Assembly (NCBI RefSeq): GCF_003290125.1
Contig: NZ_QMKH01000001.1
Location: forward strand, 744,001 to 808,000
Source: Microvirga flavescens
Lineage (GTDB): Bacteria; Pseudomonadota; Alphaproteobacteria; Rhizobiales; Beijerinckiaceae
Length of the DNA stretch: 64,000 nucleotides
Direction of reading: 5' to 3'
The notes below the pieces were generated by a model. It saw only the letters and a program-made list of their open reading frames with translations. It was not told the DNA's origin and ran no database searches. The translations under genes were made by a program, and so were the position numbers. How positions within the stretch are numbered: the stretch's first letter is position 1; each line of letters opens with the position of its first letter. Below, one piece after another: positions 38,043-46,606 of this stretch.

Positions 38043-39942
38043 ATTCGGGGATTGCGTCCTCGAACACGCGCTCGGCCGCCGCGCGGTCCATGCTCACCAG
38101 CGCCTTGCGCAGGCCCTCCAGCCATTCATGCACCTTGGCGCGGTCGGCAAAGACCGGCTTTGCCGCCATGACGCCGTCGATGCCGATCTCGGCGCGCGGC
38201 TCTTCGCGGGCGAAGAGGATTTCGTGCAGACGCTCGCCGGGGCGGGTGCCGGAAACCTGAATGTCGATGTCTTCGCCCGGCTCGTAACCGGCAAGGCGGA
38301 TCATACGTTCGGCAAGTTCGTAGATGCGGACCGGCTGGCCCATCTTCAAAACATACACGGAGGCGCGCTCGTCGCTGTTGGCGCTCTCGGCGAGGGCACG
38401 ACCCTCGTTGTCCGCGTGGGACGCCGAGGTGAGCACGAGATCCGCCGCCTCGCGGGTGGTCATGAAGTAGCGCACCATGTCGGGATGCGTGACGGTGACA
38501 GGGCCGCCGCGCGCGATCTGCGCCTTGAACTTCGGCACCACCGAACCGACGGAGCCGAGCACGTTGCCGAAGCGCACGGCGATGATGCGCGTCGCGCCAC
38601 GCCGGCCCATGAATTCCGCGTCGAGCGCCTGCCCGTACATTTCCGCGAGGCGCTTGGTGACGCCGAGCATGGACACCGGCTCGATGGCCTTGTCGGTGGA
38701 GATCACGACGATGGCGTCGGCGCCTGCCTCAACCGCGGCGTCGGTCACGTTCACCGTGCCGAACACGTTGGTCTTGATGCCTTCGGTCCAGTTGGTTTCG
38801 AGATACGGCACGTGCTTGAGGGCGGCGGCGTGGAACACCACGTCGGGCCGCCAATCCTTCATCACCTGCAACACGCGCTCGCGGTCACGCACGTCAGCAA
38901 TGACGCCGTCAACGTTCGTGTCGCTGTTGAGCAGCGTCGGGTTCTCGAGGATGTGATGCAGCGAGGGCTCGGAGCTTTCGAGGATCATCAGATCCTTCGC
39001 GCCGAAGGCCACGACGCGGGTGCAGATTTCCGAGCCGATGGAACCGCCGCCGCCGGTGACGAGAACGCGCTTGCCGCGAATGAAGTTTTCGAGCCGCGCG
39101 CGGTCGATCTGCACCGTCGGGCGCAGCAGCAGGTCTTCGATTTCGAGCGGCGCGAGTTCCGCATCGCGCATGCCCTCGCCGATGCTCGTAACGCGCACGA
39201 GCGGCAGACCGAGACGACGCGCGCGCGCGATGAGCTGTTCAGGGTGAGCCTCAGGCGTGAGCGCGCTCGGCGTCGCGACGAGGCGGCGCACCGGCGTGCC
39301 GCGTTCCTGCAGATCCTGCACCACCTGATCGAGATCGGTGAAGATGCCGAGCACCGGCACGCCGCGAATCGATTGTCCGAGATCATCGGCGCGATAGGAC
39401 AGGACGCCCTTCGGCTGCATCTTCTTGACGGTGCCGGTCTCGATCGCGCGCAGGAACACTTCCACATCGCTGCCGCGCCCGAGAATGAGCGTCGGCACGT
39501 TGGCGTCGCGTTCGAGCACGTTGCGCGAGCGCGCATATTTGAAATAGCGGAACGCCAGGCGCGGGCCGCCGAGCAGGAACATCTGGATCAGCCAATAGAG
39601 GGCGATCGTGATCTTGCCGAAGAAGTAGAAGCCGAAGAGCTGCGGCGAGACGAGGACGTAGTCCGTCACCAAAAGCCCGAGAGCCAGCACGCTGGACGCC
39701 CGGAAGATGTTGAAGAGGTCGGGCAGAGACGCAAAGCGCCACTTGGAGCGGTAGAGCTGGAAGAACCAGTAGACGAGCCCCGCGAAAACGAGGAAGGGCG
39801 GCAGGAACAGCGGCAGGTGCTGGAGCCGCTCCTCGAGGAAGCGTCCGTCGAAGCGCACGTAAAAGGTCGCCAGCACGGCCGCGACCGTCATGACGAGGTC
39901 GTGCGCGATGATCAGCGTTTTCTTGAGAAACTGTCGGTTCAT
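37957..39942 (-). CDS. WbpM/CapD-like membrane UDP-sugar 4,6-dehydratase
   Basis: A 661-residue protein. Four N-terminal helices (about 10-30, 45-65, 82-100, 105-128) precede a first Rossmann-like domain and then the catalytic SDR domain with RVLVTGGGGSIGSEICTRV near 293. The catalytic segment is VSMLGVTKRLAEMYG, with Met in place of the usual Tyr of SYK enzymes, as in WbpM and FlaA1-type enzymes. It likely converts UDP-GlcNAc to the 4-keto-6-deoxy sugar at the membrane. The C-terminal tail is Ala/Pro/Gln-rich and overlaps the convergent epimerase gene. Confidence 0.92.
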   Translation of the reverse strand: MNRQFLKKTLIIAHDLVMTVAAVLATFYVRFDGRFLEERLQHLPLFLPPFLVFAGLVYWFFQLYRSKWRFASLPDLFNIFRASSVLALGLLVTDYVLVSPQLFGFYFFGKITIALYWLIQMFLLGGPRLAFRYFKYARSRNVLERDANVPTLILGRGSDVEVFLRAIETGTVKKMQPKGVLSYRADDLGQSIRGVPVLGIFTDLDQVVQDLQERGTPVRRLVATPSALTPEAHPEQLIARARRLGLPLVRVTSIGEGMRDAELAPLEIEDLLLRPTVQIDRARLENFIRGKRVLVTGGGGSIGSEICTRVVAFGAKDLMILESSEPSLHHILENPTLLNSDTNVDGVIADVRDRERVLQVMKDWRPDVVFHAAALKHVPYLETNWTEGIKTNVFGTVNVTDAAVEAGADAIVVISTDKAIEPVSMLGVTKRLAEMYGQALDAEFMGRRGATRIIAVRFGNVLGSVGSVVPKFKAQIARGGPVTVTHPDMVRYFMTTREAADLVLTSASHADNEGRALAESANSDERASVYVLKMGQPVRIYELAERMIRLAGYEPGEDIDIQVSGTRPGERLHEILFAREEPRAEIGIDGVMAAKPVFADRAKVHEWLEGLRKALVSMDRAAAERVFEDAIPEFKRRTQAIPAPAATALPETQQTASSQSA

Positions 39943-40066
39943 GGGCCCTGCCGCGTATTGGGGCGGGTATCCGCCGGGCTTTGTCCTTTGTCAAATATGT
40001 TGTCAAAGTGATGCGGCATTGGGCATGGCCCGTTCGTGGCAGCGGTGTTCAAGGAAAAAATAAACG

Positions 40067-40426
40067 ATGAGATATTTTCATACGAATATCGATAAAATCA
40101 TGCTCTTTCTGGCTAAAAACAAGTCATTATTGTATTTATGTGATGTTTCCGACAATAAAATTTGTGTATCTATAGATATACATTTCTTAGAAAAATATTA
40201 TATGAATACACATCATTATTATGGTGATAGACCCGAGAAATATGTCTATGTGACGTCTGATCAAAACTTTGAAGAAAGTTCTTTTTCTGAAAGAATAGAA
40301 GAAATTGAGAAAGATAAATTTGATCCTAGATTTCTATTAATTGGCTATAACGACGGGGGTATTATTTCTGTATCCGGATCGAAACTTGAATTCCAAGAAA
40401 TAGAAGCCCCTTGGTGGGGGTGGTAA
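40067..40426 (+). CDS. AT-rich orphan gene, hypothetical protein
   Basis: A 119-residue protein that I do not recognise. The DNA is strikingly AT-rich against its GC-rich surroundings: for example bases 40141-40200 contain 13 G or C in 60. Codons such as AAA, AAT, TTT, ATT and ATA dominate. The protein is mixed alpha/beta in appearance, Tyr-, Ile- and Asp/Glu-rich, without signal peptide or membrane segment, and ends in EIEAPWWGW. AGGAAAA lies upstream of ATG 40067. No transposase or integrase is adjacent. It looks horizontally acquired, perhaps as a lone immunity or effector-type gene; that is a guess. Confidence 0.6.
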   Translation: MRYFHTNIDKIMLFLAKNKSLLYLCDVSDNKICVSIDIHFLEKYYMNTHHYYGDRPEKYVYVTSDQNFEESSFSERIEEIEKDKFDPRFLLIGYNDGGIISVSGSKLEFQEIEAPWWGW

Positions 40427-40481
40427 ACGGAGTCGGCTTTAGTTCCTCCGCGGGGTGCGATTTCGCGCGTCACTACGACCG

Positions 40482-41267
40482 CTAAGATGCTGAAGGAAGA
40501 GGATTTTCCGTCACGACAACCAGTCGGCCATCGTCGTTCAGAATACGGGCCTCCACGCCAAAGCTTGCGGCCATATGGTCTCTGGTCAGCACTTCTTCCG
40601 GTGTCGCATGGGCGCGCACTGCGCCGCGATCCATCAGCACCACCTCGTCCGCGTAGCGGGCGGCGAGCGTCAGATCGTGCGTGATCGCGACAACCGTGCC
40701 GCCTCCTTGCGCATAGGCGCGCAGCACCTCGAGCACGCGCAGCTGATGGCGCGGATCGAGGGCGGCAATGGGCTCGTCCACGAGAAGAACCGGCGCTTTC
40801 GTTGCCAGCGCCCGTGCCAGAAGAACCCTTGCCCGCTCGCCGCCCGAAAGCGCGGTGGCGGGGCGGTTCTCGAAGCCTTGCAGGCCGACCGCCGCAATGG
40901 CCTCGGCGACGGCCTCCCGCCCGAGCGGCGGTAAGGAATCCGGCTCCTCCCCGTGGGGCAGGCGCCCGAGCGCTACGACGCTCGCGACGCTTAAGGGCCA
41001 GGCGACGGCCCCACCTTGCGGCAGATAAGCGATGGCGCGCGCCCGCTCGGGGCCGCTCATGCGGGCAACGGGCCTGTCGTCGAGGAGCGCCGCGCCTTTT
41101 TCGGGGGTAACGAGCCCGGCGAGGGCGCGCAGGAGGGTGGTCTTTCCGGCCCCGTTGGGGCCGATCACCATCGTCAGACGCCCCGGCGTGAAGGCGAGAT
41201 CGATCCCGCCGAGCACGGGCTTGTGGCCTAAAGAAACGGCAAGGGAGCGGGCGGCAAGGTGCGTCAT
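40482..41267 (-). CDS. ABC ATP-binding protein, siderophore/hemin/B12 uptake type
   Basis: A 261-residue FecE/BtuD/HmuV-like ATPase. Walker A is GPNGAGKTTLL, the signature is LSGGERARVLLARAL and Walker B is VLLVDEPIAALD. It powers the adjacent FecCD-type permease to bring an iron chelate, heme or cobalamin across the inner membrane. Its ATG overlaps the permease stop (ATGA). ATG 41267 is used; the longer frame on this strand is not coding. The specific substrate is unknown because the binding protein is absent here. Confidence 0.9.
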   Translation of the reverse strand: MTHLAARSLAVSLGHKPVLGGIDLAFTPGRLTMVIGPNGAGKTTLLRALAGLVTPEKGAALLDDRPVARMSGPERARAIAYLPQGGAVAWPLSVASVVALGRLPHGEEPDSLPPLGREAVAEAIAAVGLQGFENRPATALSGGERARVLLARALATKAPVLLVDEPIAALDPRHQLRVLEVLRAYAQGGGTVVAITHDLTLAARYADEVVLMDRGAVRAHATPEEVLTRDHMAASFGVEARILNDDGRLVVVTENPLPSAS

Positions 41268-42268
41268 GCGGGCGTCTCCGCCAGCTCCGCCTTGCGCCTG
41301 AAGATGACCCAGAGAAAGAACGGCACGCCGAGCATGGCCGTGAGAACGCCGATCTTCACCTCCGCGCCGGTGGGGATGAGCCGCACCGCGCAATCGGCCG
41401 CAAGAAGTAGGGCCGCCCCGGCAAGCCCGGAGGGAACGAGGGTCCGCGCCGGATCGTAGCCCACGAAAGGCCGCACCAGATGCGGCGAGACAAGCCCGAC
41501 GAAGCCGATGGAGCCGACAACGGCGACCGAGGCCCCCGTGCCGATGGCGGCAGCCAGAACGATCATGAGCCGCAGGCGTTGCACGTTCACGCCAAGGCTT
41601 TTTGCTGTGTCCTCGCCGAGGGTCAGGGCGCGCAAGGGGGAGGCGGCGGCAAGAAGAAGCGCACTGGCGACCGCGATGAAGGGCAAGACCAGCATGACAT
41701 GGACGCCCGAGCGGTCCTCGAGCGAACCGAGGAGCCAGAAGACGATCTCCGTCACCGCGAAGGGATTGGGCGAAAGGCTCACCGCGAGCGAGGTCGCTGC
41801 CCCGGCAAGGCTCCCCACGGCGAGGCCTGTCAGCACCAGAACGACGATGGTGGTATTTCGCCCGGCGACGAGAACGACGAGGGCGATGGATACGAGCGCC
41901 CCCGCGATGGCCGCGACTGGAAGCGCCCAGGAGAGCGCCCCCACGAGGCCGGAATAGAGCACGCAAACCGCCCCGAAGGCGGCGGCTTGCGGCGCGCCGA
42001 ACACCGTCGTGTCGGCCAACGGATTGCGCAAAAGCCCCTGCAGGGCCGCGCCGGTGAGGCCGAACCCCCAGCCGATCATCAAGGCCAGCAGCGTACGCGG
42101 CAGACGGATCTCCCGCACGACGATGCTCGCCGAGCCCTGGTCGCTGACGAGTGCCTTCGCCACGAGCGCGGGCGAAATCGGAGCGGGGCCGATGGCGAGC
42201 GACGCGACAGCCAGAAACGCCAGGAGGATGGAAAGGCCGGGAATGAGAGGCCGCCGGAGGAAGTGCAT
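41264..42268 (-). CDS. FecCD-family permease
   Basis: A 334-residue BtuC/FecCD-type membrane subunit with about ten helices. Family segments are VREIRLPRTLLALMIGWGFG, GLTGAALQGLLRNPLADTTV, and GLVSPHLVRPFVGYDPARTLVPSG. It pairs with the following ATPase in a two-gene operon. No periplasmic substrate-binding protein or TonB receptor is visible within the window, so these must be encoded elsewhere. ATG 42268 starts the first hydrophobic helix. Confidence 0.9.
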   Translation of the reverse strand: MHFLRRPLIPGLSILLAFLAVASLAIGPAPISPALVAKALVSDQGSASIVVREIRLPRTLLALMIGWGFGLTGAALQGLLRNPLADTTVFGAPQAAAFGAVCVLYSGLVGALSWALPVAAIAGALVSIALVVLVAGRNTTIVVLVLTGLAVGSLAGAATSLAVSLSPNPFAVTEIVFWLLGSLEDRSGVHVMLVLPFIAVASALLLAAASPLRALTLGEDTAKSLGVNVQRLRLMIVLAAAIGTGASVAVVGSIGFVGLVSPHLVRPFVGYDPARTLVPSGLAGAALLLAADCAVRLIPTGAEVKIGVLTAMLGVPFFLWVIFRRKAELAETPA

Positions 42269-42321
42269 CGGTTCTAAATCTTTGCTGCGTTCATCGCGAT
42301 AGCAACAAAGACCGCCGCGTG

Positions 42322-42993
42322 TCACCCCGCCGTTTCGCGCTCCTCCGCCTGGGGAAAAAGCGCGAAATAGGGCTGGGCCTCGGCCAGAACCCGGGTGAAG
42401 GAGGGCCGCTCCATCAGACGGTCCAGATAACGCGCGGCGTTCGGGTGCGCCTTAGCGAGAGGGCTCACCTTATTAGCGTAAAACAGGGCCGGCGCGGCCG
42501 CGCAATCGGCCATGCCGAAGGCCTCGCCTGTCGCCCAGGTCCTGTCAGCCATGCGGGCGTCGATGATGCCGAGGGCGGTTTCGAGCAGGTCCCGTGCCTG
42601 AACGACGCCGTGCGGATCGTTGCTTCCCTCCGGGCGCAGCCGGTCGGTCACGATTTTCTGCATGGGCACGTTCACGTAGAGATCGAAGACGCGATCCCAG
42701 TGGCGGGCGCCGAGCGCCAATTCTCCATCGTGCGGGATGAACCGCACGGGGCCGGGATGATGCCGGTCGAGATATTCGATGATGATGCTCGATTCGGGGA
42801 TCGTGCGCCCCGTCGCGCGGTCCCGCAGCACCGGAAAGCGGCGGATCGGCCAGAGTGTCTCGAAAGCCGCGCGCGAATCCGCATCGCCGAGGTCGACCAC
42901 GACAGGCTCGAAAGGCGTCCCGTTCTCATAAAAGGCGATCAGGACCTTATGGCAGAACGAGGACAGTGGGTGGAAGTGAAGCTCCAGAGACAT
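42322..42993 (-). CDS. Glutathione S-transferase family protein
   Basis: A 223-residue GST-like protein. The N-terminal thioredoxin fold has HPLSSFCHKVLIAFYENGTPF, the cis-proline RRFPVLRD, and the gamma-Glu-binding PESSIIIEYLD. The all-helical C-terminal domain has the GEAFGMADCAAAPAL motif. It may detoxify electrophiles. It is 53 bases upstream of the permease on the same strand but probably unrelated in function, and it is divergent from the aminotransferase gene. Confidence 0.9.
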   Translation of the reverse strand: MSLELHFHPLSSFCHKVLIAFYENGTPFEPVVVDLGDADSRAAFETLWPIRRFPVLRDRATGRTIPESSIIIEYLDRHHPGPVRFIPHDGELALGARHWDRVFDLYVNVPMQKIVTDRLRPEGSNDPHGVVQARDLLETALGIIDARMADRTWATGEAFGMADCAAAPALFYANKVSPLAKAHPNAARYLDRLMERPSFTRVLAEAQPYFALFPQAEERETAG

Positions 42994-43181
42994 CGGCGAA
43001 ACCCCTTTCGGTCAAGACCGACCGCGATGGAAGATAAGGCGTCTTCAGCCGATAGCGAGGCCAAAACCGTGTGCTCCTGAACAGGCGAGACAATGATGCC
43101 GGGCCGCGTCATGAAGATGAGTGTTCGACCCGTGCGCCTTCCGTGCTACGAACCGCCCATAATCCCAATCCGGAGCGTGGC

Positions 43182-44336
43182 ATGAATCCGATCTTCGCCA
43201 ACCTTCCCACCACGATCTTCGAAGTGATGTCGGGGCTCGCCCGGGAGACCGGGGCGGTCAATCTCGGCCAGGGTTTTCCGGACGATCCGGGGCCGCAGGA
43301 CGTGCGGGCAAAGGCGGCGGAGGCTGTGCTGAACGGCTACAACCAGTACCCGCCGATGATGGGTCTGCCGGAGCTGCGCTCGGCCATCGCCGTCCATTAC
43401 AAGCATTGGCAGGGGGTCGATCTCGACCCGGCGAGCGAAGTCATGGTGACTTCGGGTGCGACGGAGGCGCTGGCGGGTGCGATTCTCGGCATCGTCCAGC
43501 CGGGCGACGAGGTGGTGCTATTCGAGCCGATGTACGATGCCTATCTGCCGCTGGTGCGGCTTGCCGGCGGCATTCCGAAGTTTGTCACCCTCCAGCCGCC
43601 GCATTTCCGGCTGACGGAGGAGGCGCTCGCCAGGGCGTTCTCGCCGAAAACCAAGGCGGTGGTGTTCAACAACCCGCTCAACCCCACGGCCACGATCTTC
43701 TCCGATGAGGATCTGGCGCTGCTCAGCCGCTTTTCCCAAAAGTTCGACGCCATCGTGATTTCGGACGAGGTCTGGGAGCATGTGGTCTTCGACGGCCATC
43801 GCCACAAAAGCGTGCTCAGCCTTCCCGGCATGCGCGAGCGGGCGGTGAAGATCGGGTCGGCGGGCAAGATCTTCAGCCTCACGGGCTGGAAGGTCGGCTT
43901 CGTGTGCGCGGCTCCGCACATCATGAAGGTGCTGGGAAAATCGCACCAGTTCCTCACCTTCACCACGCCCCCGAACCTGCAGGTCGCCGTGGCCTACGGG
44001 CTGGGGAAGGATGATGCCTATTTCGAGACCATGCGGCGGGATTTTGCGAAAAGCCGCGACCGCTTCACGGCGGGGCTGGAAACCCTGGGCTTCGACGTCA
44101 TTCCGAGCCGGGGCACGTATTTCCTCAACATCGACATTGCGCCCTTGGGCGAGACGGACGACGTCGCCTTCTGCCGCCGCCTCGTCATGGAGCACGGCGT
44201 CGCCGCGATCCCGGTTTCGGCCTTCTATGCCGAAGGCGCGGTGAAGAACGTGGTGCGCTTCTGCTTCGCCAAGAAGGACGCGACCCTCGATGCCGGGCTG
44301 GAACGGCTGGCGAAGGTGGCGAAAAAAGCAGCCTGA
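43182..44336 (+). CDS. PLP-dependent aminotransferase, class I/II (methionine/kynurenine aminotransferase-like)
   Basis: A 384-residue fold-type I aminotransferase. Landmarks are NLGQGFPDDPGPQD at the start, SGATEALAGAILG (PLP-phosphate binding), NNPLNPTATIFSDEDL, ISDEVWEHVVFDG, and the PLP lysine in SAGKIFSLTGWKVGF. This set resembles YbdL-like methionine aminotransferase and kynurenine/glutamine transaminases. The true substrate is not clear. ATG 43182 is used because it aligns with the usual N terminus; the longer frame upstream is not supported. Confidence 0.9.
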   Translation: MNPIFANLPTTIFEVMSGLARETGAVNLGQGFPDDPGPQDVRAKAAEAVLNGYNQYPPMMGLPELRSAIAVHYKHWQGVDLDPASEVMVTSGATEALAGAILGIVQPGDEVVLFEPMYDAYLPLVRLAGGIPKFVTLQPPHFRLTEEALARAFSPKTKAVVFNNPLNPTATIFSDEDLALLSRFSQKFDAIVISDEVWEHVVFDGHRHKSVLSLPGMRERAVKIGSAGKIFSLTGWKVGFVCAAPHIMKVLGKSHQFLTFTTPPNLQVAVAYGLGKDDAYFETMRRDFAKSRDRFTAGLETLGFDVIPSRGTYFLNIDIAPLGETDDVAFCRRLVMEHGVAAIPVSAFYAEGAVKNVVRFCFAKKDATLDAGLERLAKVAKKAA

Positions 44337-44346
44337 ATCATGCACA

Positions 44347-44374
44347 AGGGAGCCTGTTTTTAGGCAGGCTTTCC
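44347..44374 (+). terminator. Hairpin terminator after aminotransferase
   Basis: AGCCTG and CAGGCT pair around TTTTTAGG, followed by TTCC, shortly after the aminotransferase stop. It is a short, moderate terminator candidate. Confidence 0.45.
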
Positions 44375-44444
44375 GATTGTGTCGGGGATGAGAATTTCCT
44401 AGCTTCCCGAATTGTTACACCAACCCAGCGGAGGTCCGCCGTCG

Positions 44445-45536
44445 ATGATTCGTCCTCTCGTCGCAATCGCTCTCGGCCTCGGTCTCGTGACCGCGGCCAG
44501 CGCTCAACAGCAGCGCGTCGTCAATGTCTATAACTGGTCCGACTATGTGGACCCGAAAGCGTTGGACGAGTTCACGAAACAGACCGGCATCAAGGTCGTC
44601 TACGACACCTACGACAACAACGAGATCGTCGAGACGAAGCTCCTTGCCGGCAAGTCGGGCTACGACATCGTGGTGCCCACGGCCCCGTTCCTGCAGCGCC
44701 AGATCGGCGCGAAGGTGTTCCAGAAGCTCGACAAGTCGAAGCTGCCGAACCTCGCCAACCAGTGGCCGGACATCACTCAGCGCCTTGCCGCCTACGATCC
44801 GGGCAACCAATACGGCGTCAACTACATGTGGGGCACCACCGGCATCGGCATCAACGTCAAGAAGGTGAAGGAAGCGCTCGGCGCCGACGCGACGCTCAAC
44901 ACCTGGGACCTGGTGCTCAAGCCCGAGGTCGCCTCCAAGCTGAAGGCCTGCGGCATCTACCTGCTCGATTCGCCGGAAGATCTCTTCCCCGGCGTCATGG
45001 CCTATCTCGGCCTCAATCCGGATTCGAAGAAGGCCGAGGACCTGACGAAGGCGGGCGAGGCCCTCTTCAAGGTGCGCGGCAACATCCAGAAGTACCACTC
45101 GTCCGAATACATCAACGCCCTCGCCAACGGCGATATCTGCGTGGCGGTGGGCTATTCCGGCGACATCATCCAGGCCCGCAAGCGCGCCGAGGAAGCCAAG
45201 AACGGCGTCGAGATCGCCTACATCGCCCCGCGCGAAGGCGCGCTGATGTGGTTCGACAGCTTCGCCATCCCGGCGGACGCCAAGAACGTGGCCGAGGCGC
45301 ATGAGTTCATCAATTTCATGCTGCGCCCCGAAATTGCCGCGATGAACACGAATTTTGTCTCATACGCCTCGGGCAACCTCGCGGCGAAGCAGTTCGTGAA
45401 GCCGGAAATCCTCAAGGATCCCGGCATCTATCCGGATGAGGCGACCTTCAAGCGCTTGTTCACCAATACGGCCTACGATGAGCGTGCCCAGCGCACGATC
45501 ACCCGGCTGTGGACCAAGGTGAAGACCGGGCGCTGA
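44445..45536 (+). CDS. Polyamine ABC transporter periplasmic binding protein (PotF/PotD-like)
   Basis: A 363-residue exported binding protein. A signal peptide (IRPLVAIALGLGLVTAASA) precedes VVNVYNWSDYVDPKALDEF, the PotD/PotF hallmark. Later segments such as GVNYMWGTTGIGIN and VGYSGDIIQAR are also typical of putrescine/spermidine receptors. GGAGGT lies eight bases before ATG 44445. No permease or ATPase genes follow, so this is an orphan receptor whose transporter must be elsewhere. A clear terminator follows. Confidence 0.92.
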   Translation: MIRPLVAIALGLGLVTAASAQQQRVVNVYNWSDYVDPKALDEFTKQTGIKVVYDTYDNNEIVETKLLAGKSGYDIVVPTAPFLQRQIGAKVFQKLDKSKLPNLANQWPDITQRLAAYDPGNQYGVNYMWGTTGIGINVKKVKEALGADATLNTWDLVLKPEVASKLKACGIYLLDSPEDLFPGVMAYLGLNPDSKKAEDLTKAGEALFKVRGNIQKYHSSEYINALANGDICVAVGYSGDIIQARKRAEEAKNGVEIAYIAPREGALMWFDSFAIPADAKNVAEAHEFINFMLRPEIAAMNTNFVSYASGNLAAKQFVKPEILKDPGIYPDEATFKRLFTNTAYDERAQRTITRLWTKVKTGR

Positions 45537-45572
45537 CGCCTCCTTGCCGAAAGGCGAGCTGTCGTTTCGAGG

Positions 45573-45608
45573 GCATGGCCGCACCACGCGGCCATGCTCT
45601 TTCATTTT
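45573..45608 (+). terminator. Intrinsic terminator after potF-like gene
   Basis: GCATGGCCGC and GCGGCCATGC form a perfect 10-base stem around ACCAC, followed by TCTTTCATTTTG. This is a convincing rho-independent terminator 37 bases after the stop. Confidence 0.8.
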
Positions 45609-45644
45609 GAGAACCCGCACGACCGGAACAACCGGATCGTGCTG

Positions 45645-45681
45645 GAGCAAAATTCGATCATGCTGAATCGGAATTTTGCTC
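45645..45681. repeat. Palindromic repeat with 11-base arms
   Basis: GAGCAAAATTC and GAATTTTGCTC are perfect inverted arms around a 15-base centre containing GATCATGCTGAATC. A T-run (GCCTTTTT) follows. It belongs to the same general class of dispersed palindromes seen elsewhere in the window. Confidence 0.7.
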
Positions 45682-45697
45682 TGCCTTTTTAATTTAC

Positions 45698-45741
45698 GCA
45701 TTTTCTTCACGAAAAGTGGCGTCCACTTTTCTTGAAAATGC
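45698..45741. repeat. Palindromic repeat before the SIMPL gene
   Basis: GCATTTTC...GAAAAGTGG and CCACTTTTC...GAAAATGC form a near-perfect palindrome around CGT. It ends 20 bases before the start codon at 45761. A half copy (TTCAGAAAATGCTCTAAGG) is found near 34954, and a possible relative (GAGCATGAACCGGAAAAGTG) near 52659. Confidence 0.7.
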
Positions 45742-45760
45742 TCTAAGGGATGGAACCAAC

Positions 45761-46492
45761 ATGCGCATGGCCTTCGCGGCAGCTCTCGCCGCCTTGACCC
45801 TCACCTCTCCCGCCTTCGCTCAAGGTCAACAGCCGCCGCGGCCTTCGACAATCAGCGTTTCCGGCGCGGGCGAGGCGGAGTTGAAGCCGAACTTTGCCCG
45901 GCTGAACGTCGCCGTCTCCACGCAAGCGGACACCATCGGGCAGGCGAGCGACGCCAACCGCGCCTCGACCGAGAAGGTCCTCGCCCGCCTGCAGGCGATC
46001 GGCGTGAAGAAAGAAGATATCCGCACCCTGAACTTCCAGGTTTTCCAGACCCCGCCCCGCGTCGGGCCGGACGGTAAGGAGATCCGCGTGCCGAAGTTCA
46101 CCGCCAATCACGAATTGCGCATCACGACCCGCGATCTCGACGGCGTCGGCAAGCTTGCGGGTGAGATTCTGGCAAGCCCCGACATGCTCTTCGAATCGGT
46201 CTCCTTCGGCCTCGACCGGCAGGAGGAGGGCGAGGACAAGGCCCGCGAGGCGGCGGTGCGCGATGCCAAGCGGAAAGCCGAGCTTTATGCGGCGGCGGCG
46301 GGCGTGACGCTGGTGAAGATTCTCGAAATCGAGGATGGCGCGGCGCGTCCCTATGGCGCCCCTGAGGACAGCTTCAGGATGCGGGCCGCTCCCATGATGA
46401 AGGAGGCTGGTGAGGCGATCCCGATCGTCCCCCCGGCAACCCTGCGCTACGACGCCAATGTACAGATGGTGTGGGAAATCGCGCCGAAATAA
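45761..46492 (+). CDS. SIMPL-domain (DUF541) exported protein
   Basis: A 243-residue protein with a signal peptide (RMAFAAALAALTLTSPAFAQ) and a SIMPL domain. Family segments are ISVSGAGEAELKPNFARLNV near the start, LARLQAIGVKKEDIRTLNF and DAKRKAELYAAAAGVTL. SIMPL proteins are periplasmic or surface proteins of unclear role; the mammalian name-giver binds an IRAK kinase. ATG 45761 is chosen because it begins the signal peptide; the upstream open frame comes from a palindromic repeat. Confidence 0.88.
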   Translation: MRMAFAAALAALTLTSPAFAQGQQPPRPSTISVSGAGEAELKPNFARLNVAVSTQADTIGQASDANRASTEKVLARLQAIGVKKEDIRTLNFQVFQTPPRVGPDGKEIRVPKFTANHELRITTRDLDGVGKLAGEILASPDMLFESVSFGLDRQEEGEDKAREAAVRDAKRKAELYAAAAGVTLVKILEIEDGAARPYGAPEDSFRMRAAPMMKEAGEAIPIVPPATLRYDANVQMVWEIAPK

Positions 46493-46503
46493 CGGCTGAT
46501 GAT

Positions 46504-46598
46504 CGTCATCCCGGGGCCGCGACAGCGGAGTCCCGGGATCGTTTTTCGATAAGCGGCTCTCTGCCGATCCCGGATCGCCTGCGGCGTCCGGGATGACG
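46504..46598. repeat. Palindromic intergenic repeat (CGTCATCCCGG family)
   Basis: The outer arms CGTCATCCCGG and CCGGGATGACG and the inner arms CCCGGGATCG and CGATCCCGGATCG form a long nested palindrome between convergent genes. Similar elements are widespread between genes in Hyphomicrobiales (from memory). It could fold into a bidirectional terminator. Confidence 0.75.
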
Positions 46599-46606
46599 CT
46601 TATCGG

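Noticed and set aside
37813..40011. Plus-strand frame of 732 residues
   Set aside because: Antisense to the WbpM/CapD-like gene, His/Arg/Glu-rich shadow.
40067..40426. AT-rich patch as a prophage or integrative element remnant
   Set aside because: No integrase, transposase, tRNA or flanking direct repeat was seen; only a single frame is affected.
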